A model generated the notes under the pieces. The model was given only the letters and a program-made list of their open reading frames with translations, did no database searches and was not told the DNA's origin. From JASLBX01 sp035762665 (GTDB lineage Bacteria > Actinomycetota > Actinomycetes > Jiangellales > Jiangellaceae): a DNA stretch of 64,000 nt. This document shows, piece after piece, positions 8,341 to 15,596 of this stretch; the stretch's first letter is position 1; each line of letters starts with the position of its first letter. The DNA lies in NCBI GenBank assembly GCA_035762665.1, contig DASTNZ010000168.1, positions 1-64,000 of the forward strand. Reading direction: 5' to 3'. A program made the position numbers and the translations under genes.

Positions 8341-10020
8341 ATGACAGCAGCTGAACAGGTGCAATCCATCGCCGAGGAGTACTGGGAGGCCAAGCTCGAG
8401 GCCAGCCCGCTGTTCGCGTCTTTCCTGGGTGACCATCGCTTCGACGATCGAGCCGACGACATGTCCGCCGCGGCCGAGCAGCGGATGCGGATCCGTTGGC
8501 TGGAGTTTCGCGAGCGTACCGCCGCAATTCCGGTCGGCGAGCTCGACGACACGGCTGCGGTGACTCGCGAACTGCTCATCAACGAACTCGACGACGCCGT
8601 TCGCGGAATCGACTTGCGCCGGGTCGAGTTGGAGTCCGACCAAATGCAGGCGGCGCACGCTGGCCTGCTCATTATGGCGGGCCAGCTGCGGGCCCCTGAA
8701 CCCGAACATGCCCGGATGGCCGTTACCCGCATCGGCGAGCTGGCCCGCATGCTCGACCAGGCCGCTGAGCGCTACCGCGAGGGTCTGACCGCCGGCCGCA
8801 CTCCAGCCAAGATCAATATTACACGGTCGCTCAACCAGGTCACGAAGTACCTAGAGACGCCACTGGAGGCCGATCCTTTCGTAAACCTTGCCGGACCGGA
8901 AGGCTGGGGCGGCGCGGATGCATGGCGGGCAGAGCTCTCAGAAGCCGTCCGCGAGCAACTCCGGCCGGCGTTCGAACACTATCGGGTCACGTTCGAACGC
9001 GAGCTGCTTCCGGCGGCACGCCCTGACGACAGGCCGGGGCTGTGTCACATCGCGGAAGGGCAAGAGCTCTACCAGGCTCTGATCGAGCATCACACTGGGC
9101 TGCCGCTGGCCCCCGAGGAACTGCACCAGGTCGGCCTCGAGGAGGCGACCGTAAAGATTCGCGGCGAGTTCGCCGAAGTGGGTGAGCGCGCGTTCGACAC
9201 GTCCGATGTGCACGAGGTCTTTGACCTATTGCTGAACGACCAAAGCCTCCGCTATGGCAGTGGCGACGAGATCCTCGCACACGCCCAGCGCTGTCTCGAT
9301 GCGGCGACGGCGGCGATAGGCGACTGGTTCGGCATCCTCCCGCAGGCTCCGTGCGAGCTGGTTCCGGTGCCCGATTACCTGGCGGCGGATGTGCCCCCGG
9401 CGTACTACACGCCTCCAACTCCGGATGGCGCCCGTCCAGGCAACTACCACGTCAACCTGCACGAGCCTCACGAGCGGGGCCGCTACTCCACCGCCTCGAT
9501 CGCGTTCCATGAAGCGATTCCAGGGCACCACCTGCAGCTCGCCATCGCGACCGAGCGGACCGACCTGCCCTCGTTCCGGCGGATGTCGTGGAGTCACACC
9601 GCATTTGTCGAGGGCTGGGCGCTCTACACCGAGCGGCTGGCGGACGAGATGGGCCTGTACGAGGACGACCTTGATCGGCTGGGCATGCTCGCCTCGGACG
9701 TCTGGCGAGCTTGTCGGCTCGTCGTCGACACGGGGTTGCACACGATGGGATGGTCGCGGCAGCAGGCCATCGACTTCATGGTGGAGCACATGCCGGTCGA
9801 CCGCGACACCATCACTGTGGAGGTCGACCGATACATCGGCATGCCGGCCCAAGCGCTCGCGTACAAGGTAGGGCAGCGGGAGATCTTCCGGCTCCGTGAG
9901 CTGGCGCGGGGCACACTCGGCGACCGTTTTGACATCAAGGACTTCCATGACGTGGTGCTCAGCGCCGCCTCGATAAGCCTGCCAATCCTGCAATCGAGAG
10001 TGGCGGCCTACGTCAGATGA
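8341..10020 (+). CDS. DUF885-family zinc peptidase-like protein
   Basis: A 559-aa member of the DUF885 family, related to thermolysin-like metallopeptidases. The metal-binding region is visible at residues 390-399 (HEAIPGHHLQ), followed by SFRRMSWSHTAFVEGWALYTERLADEMG, which supplies a downstream Glu. No signal peptide is seen, so the protein is probably cytosolic, acting on peptides or other amides (inference). The start is ATG at 8341 (MTAAEQVQSIAEEYWEA); the open frame continues upstream but that part looks non-coding and overlaps the GNAT promoter. A perfect Crp-type site begins immediately after its stop codon. Confidence 0.85.
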   Translation: MTAAEQVQSIAEEYWEAKLEASPLFASFLGDHRFDDRADDMSAAAEQRMRIRWLEFRERTAAIPVGELDDTAAVTRELLINELDDAVRGIDLRRVELESDQMQAAHAGLLIMAGQLRAPEPEHARMAVTRIGELARMLDQAAERYREGLTAGRTPAKINITRSLNQVTKYLETPLEADPFVNLAGPEGWGGADAWRAELSEAVREQLRPAFEHYRVTFERELLPAARPDDRPGLCHIAEGQELYQALIEHHTGLPLAPEELHQVGLEEATVKIRGEFAEVGERAFDTSDVHEVFDLLLNDQSLRYGSGDEILAHAQRCLDAATAAIGDWFGILPQAPCELVPVPDYLAADVPPAYYTPPTPDGARPGNYHVNLHEPHERGRYSTASIAFHEAIPGHHLQLAIATERTDLPSFRRMSWSHTAFVEGWALYTERLADEMGLYEDDLDRLGMLASDVWRACRLVVDTGLHTMGWSRQQAIDFMVEHMPVDRDTITVEVDRYIGMPAQALAYKVGQREIFRLRELARGTLGDRFDIKDFHDVVLSAASISLPILQSRVAAYVR

Positions 10021-10036
10021 TGTGAAGTGGGTCACA
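10021..10036. promoter_or_regulatory. Crp/GlxR-type operator
   Basis: TGTGA-N6-TCACA is an exact match to the core consensus of Crp/GlxR regulators. It lies 180 bp before the M23 peptidase. In mycobacteria and corynebacteria such sites control rpf and cell-wall hydrolase genes. The site also overlaps a small hairpin (GTGGGT-CAC-ACCCAC). Confidence 0.75.
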
Positions 10037-10107
10037 CCCACAAGCACGTTTAACGTGGGATAGCTCACCGAACTGTCCGGAACGCCCGAAGTTGTTGCAC
10101 CGTTAAG

Positions 10108-10167
10108 GGGCTGTTGCCCGGAAGCCTGAGGCTCCAGCAACAGTGCCCAGCGCTTCTGGCGCTGGGC
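10108..10167 (+). promoter_or_regulatory. Structured 5' leader of the M23 peptidase gene
   Basis: Two adjacent hairpins. The first has outer arms CTGTTGC 10111-10117 / GCAACAG 10137-10143 with an inner GGAAGCC/GGCTCC stem. The second has a perfect 9-bp stem GCCCAGCGC 10145-10153 / 10159-10167 with loop TTCTG. GGGC at 10108-10111 could pair with GCCC at 10145-10148, so the outer pairing of hairpin 1 competes with hairpin 2. Cell-wall hydrolase leaders in actinobacteria often carry riboswitches, but I do not see the conserved bases of the c-di-AMP class. Confidence 0.45.
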
Positions 10168-10215
10168 GAATGCGTGCTCAGGCGCGCGCGCTATCCCCTG
10201 TCCCCTACAGTTCGG

Positions 10216-11478
10216 ATGTTCATGGTCCCCGGCAAAACCAGAGTTGTAACTGCGGTTCTTTCTGCTGTCCTCGCAATCACCACTATCTTCGGCGTCGCCG
10301 CCTCAGCGGCGGCCGCGACAGGTGACGTTGCCGAAGCTGTCGACACTGCCAAGCAAGCCACCCGAGCACTGGAGAAGGCGAAGAAGTCGGCCAAGAAGTC
10401 GGCCACGGCGCTCGAGTCGGCGACCGCCGCCACCGAGATGGCCAGCGAGCGGTTTACCAAGGCCGAACTCGACGTTGCGCGAACGCAAGCGAACCTCGAA
10501 CGCGCCCGGGAGGCGGCCGAGGAGCTGAGCGCACAGGTCGACCATGCGTTCGCGCGGACACAGCAGCTCGAGCCAGGAGATGGGCTGATCGGCGTGGCCG
10601 CCAAGGCGGTGGATGTCGCGGCGGGCAGTTCCGACATGCCCGTTCTTGACGCCGCTGCCGGCGCTGTAAAAGCAGGGCTCACCGGAGTGATCGGACCGGT
10701 GCTGAGCCTGCTCGAGCCGATCCGCGAGGTAGTCGACGAGGAAGTCGCGCAAGCGGACCACCGGTTCGCGGAGGCCGAGTTGCGCGAGCAACAGCTTCGA
10801 CAGCAGAAGATGGCTGCCGCGGCCGCTCATCGGGCGGCGTCGGTCGAGTGGACTGCCGCCACCGCGGAACTCACGTCGGCCAAGGCTGCCTTGAACGAGG
10901 CCACCAAGGCCGAGAAGAAGGCTGCGGAGCAGGAGGCCAAGGAAACCAGAGCGGTCAAGAATGCCAAAGACGCCGCGGCCAAGGCGGCGGCTGCGGAGAA
11001 GAAAGCCCGCGAGGAGCAGAAGAAGAAGGAAGCTGCCGAGCGGGCTGCAGCCGGCCGCGGTGAGGCCGCAGGAATCGCGTCGCGGTCCGCTGTGTCCGGA
11101 CGGGTCCGTCCGGGTACCGGATCGATCGCAAGCACCTATGGCATGCGCACTCACCCGATCACCGGCGCGTACAAGTTGCATTCGGGAACGGACTTCTCCT
11201 ACGGCGACGGCAATGCCTACGCCGCCGCAGCGGGCACGGTCACCTCGGTCTCGTACGACGGTGCGTACGGCAACATTGTGACAATCAGTCACGGTGGTGG
11301 CACGGAAACCAGGTATGCACACCTGGCCAATGCCAGCGTCAGCAGTGGTCAGAAGGTCAGCGGCGGCCAGATCGTCGGCAAGATCGGCTCTACCGGATAC
11401 GCGACCGGGCCGCACCTGCATTTCGAGGTGCTCATCGGCGGCGACTTCGTCAATCCCGAGGGATGGCTCGGCGGCTGA
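10216..11478 (+). CDS. Secreted M23-family peptidoglycan endopeptidase
   Basis: A 420-aa exported cell-wall hydrolase. A signal peptide occupies about residues 1-35 (TAVLSAVLAITTIFGVAASAAAA). A long Ala/Lys/Glu coiled coil (about 38-290) resembles that of RipA/NlpD-type proteins and probably docks the enzyme at the divisome or membrane. The LytM/M23 domain follows (about 300-418). Zinc ligands are His322 and Asp326 (KLHSGTDFS) and His402 (HLHFE), with His369 (RYAHL) as catalytic His, so it looks active. The ATG at 10216 was chosen because it precedes the signal peptide. A Crp-type site and a folded leader lie upstream, and a U-tract terminator follows. Confidence 0.93.
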   Translation: MFMVPGKTRVVTAVLSAVLAITTIFGVAASAAAATGDVAEAVDTAKQATRALEKAKKSAKKSATALESATAATEMASERFTKAELDVARTQANLERAREAAEELSAQVDHAFARTQQLEPGDGLIGVAAKAVDVAAGSSDMPVLDAAAGAVKAGLTGVIGPVLSLLEPIREVVDEEVAQADHRFAEAELREQQLRQQKMAAAAAHRAASVEWTAATAELTSAKAALNEATKAEKKAAEQEAKETRAVKNAKDAAAKAAAAEKKAREEQKKKEAAERAAAGRGEAAGIASRSAVSGRVRPGTGSIASTYGMRTHPITGAYKLHSGTDFSYGDGNAYAAAAGTVTSVSYDGAYGNIVTISHGGGTETRYAHLANASVSSGQKVSGGQIVGKIGSTGYATGPHLHFEVLIGGDFVNPEGWLGG

Positions 11479-11496
11479 TACCGGCGAGTTGATCAC

Positions 11497-11545
11497 GGTC
11501 GGTCCGTGGTATCCAAGGCATGGGTACCACGGATCGACCGTTTTT
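11497..11545 (+). terminator. Rho-independent terminator after the M23 peptidase
   Basis: The stem GGTCG-gt-CCGTGGTATCC pairs with GGGTACCACGG-at-CGACC (one internal 2-nt mismatch and one G-U pair) around a 7-nt loop. It is followed at once by G-TTTTT (11540-11545). The next gene's ribosome binding site starts a few bases later, so the terminator separates the two transcripts. Confidence 0.8.
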
Positions 11546-11566
11546 CGGGAAGGGAGGCCGGCGGCC

Positions 11567-12358
11567 GTGCGCTATGACTGGGTCGGGTTGCTGACCGACT
11601 ATGGGCTGCGTGACGGCTTCGTCGCCGCATGCCACGGGATCATCGCGCAGCGAGCGCCGAGCGTTCGGGTCATCGACATCACGCACGACATACCGCCGCA
11701 GGACATTCGGCACGGCGCGGCCGTACTCGCCCAGGCTGTCCCGTACCTGCCGCCTGCCGTGATCGTGGGTGTAGTGGATCCCGGCGTGGGGACGTCGCGG
11801 CGCGGTGTCGCCATCGAAGCTGGTGCGTCGGTACTCGTCGGCCCCGACAACGGGCTGCTCACCTGGGCTGCGAAGGCCCTTGGTGGCGGTCGACGGGCGG
11901 TGTCTCTCGACGCCGCGCAGTACCACCTTCCCGTGCGAGCTGGGACGTTCGACGGCCGTGACGTGTTCGCTCCTGTCGCGGCCCATATCGCAGACGGCGT
12001 GAGGTTGGACGAGCTTGGCGCGCCAGTGCCTGACCTCGTCGTGCTGCCGGACCCGGTAGTGGAGATCCGCGACGGCCGCCTCACGACCGAAGTACTGACC
12101 GTGGACCACTTCGGCAACGTGCAGCTCGCCGCTCAGCCGCCGGATCTGGCCGCGGCTCACGTGGATGGACCGGCCGTAACCGTCGAGACGCGCGGTCAGG
12201 CAACGGACATCTCGCTGGGCACGACCTTTGCGAGTGTCGGGCTCGGTCAGCTGGTCTGCTATGTCGACTCAGCCGGACACCTCGCGCTGGCGGTGAACCA
12301 CGGTAGAGCCGCCGACGTGTTGCGCGTCCGGCCCGGCGACCAGGTTGTGCTCGCCTGA
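11567..12358 (+). CDS. S-adenosyl-L-methionine hydroxide adenosyltransferase (SAM hydrolase)
   Basis: A 263-aa DUF62-family enzyme that converts S-adenosylmethionine and water to adenosine and methionine. The motifs GLLTDYGLRDGFVA (residues 6-19), VIDITHDIPPQDI, VVDPGVGTSRRGVA and DNGLLTWAA give the N-terminal SAM-binding domain. TVDHFGNVQL starts the C-terminal beta-barrel. The GTG start at 11567 has GGGAGG 9 nt upstream. The 3' end overlaps the convergent PheRS-like gene by 90 bp. Why bacteria hydrolyse SAM this way is not settled; removal of excess SAM is one proposal. Confidence 0.9.
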   Translation: MRYDWVGLLTDYGLRDGFVAACHGIIAQRAPSVRVIDITHDIPPQDIRHGAAVLAQAVPYLPPAVIVGVVDPGVGTSRRGVAIEAGASVLVGPDNGLLTWAAKALGGGRRAVSLDAAQYHLPVRAGTFDGRDVFAPVAAHIADGVRLDELGAPVPDLVVLPDPVVEIRDGRLTTEVLTVDHFGNVQLAAQPPDLAAAHVDGPAVTVETRGQATDISLGTTFASVGLGQLVCYVDSAGHLALAVNHGRAADVLRVRPGDQVVLA

Positions 12359-13477
12359 CCCTTCCGCGACGACGGTGGTGCTGCGGTGGACGGCTGCGTG
12401 GATGCGATCCCGGAGGGCGTTAACCTCATGCGCTGCCAGCGTACGGTCGACCGGGCGCAGCGTGATTCGAAGCAACACGTTGACCTGCCCGGGAACGATC
12501 CCGAGCCGGGCGCGGGCGGGGGCGGGAAGATCGTCATGCGGTGTCCTGGACAGTACGGCCACCTCCTCCACCAGATCGGCCTGCTCACCAAGCGCTTCGC
12601 GGACCTGGTCGCCCAGGGTCTCGGCGTCGGCGCCGTCGTCGACGGCAACCGAGATGTCGCGTCGTGCTGGCGGCATCATCGAGACCGGCCGGTACGGGTT
12701 CAGATCCAGCATCTGCTCCGTGATGCGCGGGTCGGTGGAGCGGAGCAACCGGATGTCCGGGATGCCCTTGCGAAGCATCAGGGCACGGTCCAGGCCCAAG
12801 CCGAGCGCAAGGCCCGACCACTCCGCTGGGTCAAGGCCCGCCCCGGCCAGCACGTGAGCGGCAGCCATACCGCATTCGGCGAGCTCGACCGGCTCGTCCT
12901 CGTCGATGACATCGACCTGCCGGCCACGGGTGGTGTACGGGTGGTCGGCAGCGACCCACCGCCAGTGCCGTCCCGGCAGCATGGCCTCGACGAGCCCGCC
13001 GACCATACGACTTAGATCGTCGTGATCCAGCCGGCGACCGCCGCGGCGGAGCAGCCACATATCAAGCTGGTGGGGAGTGCCGGTGTGCAGCCGGTCGATC
13101 GAATCTCGCCGGTAGCAGATGCCAGGCAGCGCCAACAGCACCTGGTCCGGTGCGTTCTCCTCGCGGGCGAGCCGCCGCAGAGCAGGAGGAATGCCGGCCG
13201 AGGTATGGCTGCGCAGCACGCAGGTATCGCTGATATACCGCGTGTAACGAACCTCCCGGGCGACGGCATCGGCAGGGTAGCCGAGGTGATCGTAATTGTC
13301 GGCGACGGGGACGACAGGGCGGGTGCGCGTCATCCGTGCCGGGCAACCCCACAGGTCGGTCAGGGCGTCGACAGCCCTGGAGACCAGCAGTTGTATGGCG
13401 TGCGGACCCTGGGCCGGATCGGTGAGGTCACGGACGGATAGTGCGGAAATGATCTGAGGAAGCGTAAGTTCGGACAT
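12269..13477 (-). CDS. Free-standing PheRS-like ligase of unknown substrate
   Basis: A 402-aa single-chain relative of phenylalanyl-tRNA synthetase. Class II motif 2 is clear (VLRSHTSAGIPPAL, residues 87-100, and YRRDSIDRLHTGTPHQLD, 122-139), as is motif 3 (GLALGLGLDRALML, 222-235, followed by KGIPDIRLLRSTDPR). A ferredoxin-fold FDX-ACB domain follows (YRPVSMMPPARRDISVAV, 262-279, to about 365). The order catalytic core plus FDX-ACB matches mitochondrial PheRS, yet the protein is encoded far from any pheST. The ATG at 13477 (MSELTLPQ) has AAAGG 8 nt upstream. The last 29 residues lie antisense to the SAM hydrolase gene and look non-native. Substrate unknown. Confidence 0.8.
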   Translation of the reverse strand: MSELTLPQIISALSVRDLTDPAQGPHAIQLLVSRAVDALTDLWGCPARMTRTRPVVPVADNYDHLGYPADAVAREVRYTRYISDTCVLRSHTSAGIPPALRRLAREENAPDQVLLALPGICYRRDSIDRLHTGTPHQLDMWLLRRGGRRLDHDDLSRMVGGLVEAMLPGRHWRWVAADHPYTTRGRQVDVIDEDEPVELAECGMAAAHVLAGAGLDPAEWSGLALGLGLDRALMLRKGIPDIRLLRSTDPRITEQMLDLNPYRPVSMMPPARRDISVAVDDGADAETLGDQVREALGEQADLVEEVAVLSRTPHDDLPAPARARLGIVPGQVNVLLRITLRPVDRTLAAHEVNALRDRIHAAVHRSTTVVAEGSGEHNLVAGPDAQHVGGSTVVHRQREVSG

Positions 13478-13637
13478 GGCCAGGCCTTTCAAGGTTCGAG
13501 GAGCGGATCGGGAACCCCCGGCCGATCGTCCGCGAATCTCAGGCGCGCCTACGCACCCGGCGGCGGACGTGCGCCGACCGGGGGCCGCTAAACCAGATGG
13601 CCTGACCTGGCATGACAGATATGGTAGCGCGGATCGT

Positions 13638-14432
13638 TTACGCTGGCACGCCTCGAGCGTCCAACGCGTCCTGGACGATGCGTAGCCCGTCCAGGCCCGG
13701 CATCTTGCTGATGTGCTCGTCGATGACAGCGGCTGCCCGACGACCGTCCGGGCCGCTCATCAAGTGATGCAGGACGTGCCGTACCTCGGGCTCGGCCATG
13801 AAGCCGGATCCCACCGGTTCCCAGAACTTGCGCAGCGCGAATCTAGCCAGCTTCTGCGCCTTCGTACTGAGGGCCAGCCGGTTGCGAGCCTGAGTGGCGT
13901 AGAAGGCGACATGCCGCGCCTCCTGCTTGGCGATCCTTTGGAGCAGGGCCGAGAGGACGGGGTGCTCCTCCAGCGCGGCCAACCGGTTGTACGCGGTGAT
14001 CGCAGACCACTCGTTGGCTGCACCCCAGATCATGTGGATCGCAATGAAGTCCTTGCCGACGACGTTAGCCATCAGTGACTGCTTGATCGGGTCCAGCTTG
14101 TCGCGCCAGCCCAGCTTGAGTCGCTTGGCCTTGAGCTCGTCGTAATCGACGGTGACCCCGTGCATGCCCAGCACAGCCGCGAGCGCCTCGCCGTGCCAGA
14201 ACTCCTCCATATTCCACATGGTCATAAAGGCCGTGACGCCTGGATCGCGGTGCGACGGCGTCACGAGCATGTCGCGGAGGTAGCAGACCGTGTGGTACTC
14301 GACGTCGCACATGTACCGCAGGCTGCGAAGGGTCCCGGGTGGAAGTGGATTGTCGCGGAAGTCTTGGAGCGGCAAGTCGTGCCAGCGCACGCCCTTGGAC
14401 GTGCGTGTGTAGTTGTCAATGTCGAACGCCAC
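13638..14432 (-). CDS. Di-iron ferritin-like / acyl-ACP-desaturase-like protein
   Basis: A 264-aa helical protein with a complete carboxylate-bridged di-iron set: Glu45, Glu77-x-x-His80 (EEFWHGE), Glu141 (NEW) and Glu171-x-x-His174 (EARHVAFY). This fits the ferritin-like/acyl-ACP desaturase superfamily. At 264 aa it is shorter than plant-type desaturases (about 350), so its reaction could also be an oxygenation. The GTG at 14432 has AAGGAG 6 nt upstream. An AACGA-N4-TCGTT palindrome sits about 20 bp upstream. The downstream neighbour on the same strand, 160 bp away, is the PheRS-like ligase; co-expression is possible. Confidence 0.75.
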   Translation of the reverse strand: MAFDIDNYTRTSKGVRWHDLPLQDFRDNPLPPGTLRSLRYMCDVEYHTVCYLRDMLVTPSHRDPGVTAFMTMWNMEEFWHGEALAAVLGMHGVTVDYDELKAKRLKLGWRDKLDPIKQSLMANVVGKDFIAIHMIWGAANEWSAITAYNRLAALEEHPVLSALLQRIAKQEARHVAFYATQARNRLALSTKAQKLARFALRKFWEPVGSGFMAEPEVRHVLHHLMSGPDGRRAAAVIDEHISKMPGLDGLRIVQDALDARGVPA

Positions 14433-14451
14433 CTGGGCTCCTTTTTGCCAA

Positions 14452-14465
14452 AACGAATGCTCGTT
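14452..14465. promoter_or_regulatory. TetR-type palindrome before the di-iron gene
   Basis: AACGA-ATGC-TCGTT is a perfect dyad typical of TetR-family operators of fatty-acid desaturase and beta-oxidation genes. No TetR gene is present in the window, so the regulator would be encoded elsewhere. Confidence 0.5.
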
Positions 14466-14478
14466 CTACACAGCAGAC

Positions 14479-15474
14479 TTAAGTATCACCTTCGGCCATG
14501 TCGGCGGGCAAGGAGGTTGCTGCAGTATCGCGTTGGGCTGCGACTTCACTGGCCGTTGGCGGGTCCGCGCCGCGCCGGCCACACGTGATAGCGGCGACCA
14601 GGCCGGCGTCCTCGACGACCTGGGTGAGAGTAGCGGCGTCCAGGCCGGCCAACCGGTCGCGGGCCGTCGCGCCGCCGAGCAGTTGGCGCCGGCGGAGAGC
14701 ATCGACCAGCCCGGAGGTGAACGCGTCGCCCGCGCCGACGGTGTCGATAAGTCGCACCGGTCGGGCCGGCACAGTGACGGTCGCGCCGTGCCGCGTTGCC
14801 GCGTACGCTCCGCGCTCGCCACGAGTCACCACCACGAGCGCGGGCCCGCCGCCGAGCCAGTTCGCAGCGACTTGCTCGACGGGATCGGCTGGTTCGAGCC
14901 AGGTGAGGTCCTCGTCACTGACCTTGACGACATCGGCCGCTTCGATGATGCGGCCGAGTACGCGGCGGGCCTCCGACCTGTCGCCGAGCAAGGCCGGGCG
15001 GACGTTGGGATCGATGACGACGGTCACCTGGCCGCGGTCCCGCTCCCGGCGGACGAGTTTGGCGAGTTCGGCAGCACCCGGCGCCAGGGCGACAGCTAGC
15101 GAGCCGGTGCACAGCGCCACCGCGGACTTCGGGAGTTCCCGCGGCAACTCGTCCGGTGTCCAGCCCCAGTCGGCTGTCCCGGTGACGTAGAAGTCGTAGC
15201 TGGCCCGGCCCTCCGCGTCCAGCGAGACGACCGCCAGCGTGGCCGGCTCCGCTGCCTGGACAGCATGTGTCAGTCCGACATCGTTGCGAGCGAGGTGCTC
15301 GCGGACGAGCGCACCGAACACTCCGGTGCCGAGCCTGGCCAGCAGTTCCGTCGGCGAACCCAGCCGCGCCAATCCGACGGCGACATTGGCCGGTGAACCG
15401 CCAGGAACCGGACGGTACCGCCCGTCTGGTTCGCCAACCAGATCCACCAAAGCTTCACCCGCGACTACGATCAC
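14479..15474 (-). CDS. PfkB-family sugar kinase, fructokinase-like
   Basis: A 331-aa ribokinase-fold kinase. Both PfkB signatures are present: GGSPANVAVGLARLG (about residues 25-39) and DTVGAGDAFTSGLVDAL (about 245-261), the latter with the catalytic Asp of GAGD. VVAGEALVDLVGE at the N-terminus is typical of fructokinases and 2-keto-3-deoxygluconate kinases; the sugar cannot be decided from sequence. The start is GTG at 15474: TACCGT lies exactly six bases upstream, a leaderless arrangement, and the fold begins immediately. Confidence 0.88.
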   Translation of the reverse strand: MIVVAGEALVDLVGEPDGRYRPVPGGSPANVAVGLARLGSPTELLARLGTGVFGALVREHLARNDVGLTHAVQAAEPATLAVVSLDAEGRASYDFYVTGTADWGWTPDELPRELPKSAVALCTGSLAVALAPGAAELAKLVRRERDRGQVTVVIDPNVRPALLGDRSEARRVLGRIIEAADVVKVSDEDLTWLEPADPVEQVAANWLGGGPALVVVTRGERGAYAATRHGATVTVPARPVRLIDTVGAGDAFTSGLVDALRRRQLLGGATARDRLAGLDAATLTQVVEDAGLVAAITCGRRGADPPTASEVAAQRDTAATSLPADMAEGDT

Positions 15475-15480
15475 GGCGCT

Positions 15481-15486
15481 ACGGTA
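15481..15486 (-). promoter_or_regulatory. -10 box of leaderless pfkB-type gene
   Basis: TACCGT (TANNNT) stands 6 nt before the GTG start, so transcription would begin at the start codon. Confidence 0.5.
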
Positions 15487-15584
15487 GCGACTGCGATGCG
15501 GGCAGGCTCCGCCCGCCGCCGAACTTGCCCAAGCAGGACGCCCCAACCCCGCCGGATGGGTGTAGCACAAGTGGGTGAGTCGGC

Positions 15585-15590
15585 TATGGT
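15585..15590 (+). promoter_or_regulatory. -10 box of leaderless malic enzyme gene
   Basis: TATGGT (TANNNT) stands 6 nt before the GTG start. It lies about 100 bp from the oppositely oriented pfkB promoter. Confidence 0.5.
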
Positions 15591-15596
15591 CGGCTC

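Noticed and set aside
10081..10215. c-di-AMP (ydaO/yuaA) riboswitch upstream of the M23 peptidase
   Set aside because: Gene type fits, but I do not see the conserved blocks of that class. Kept only as a structured leader.
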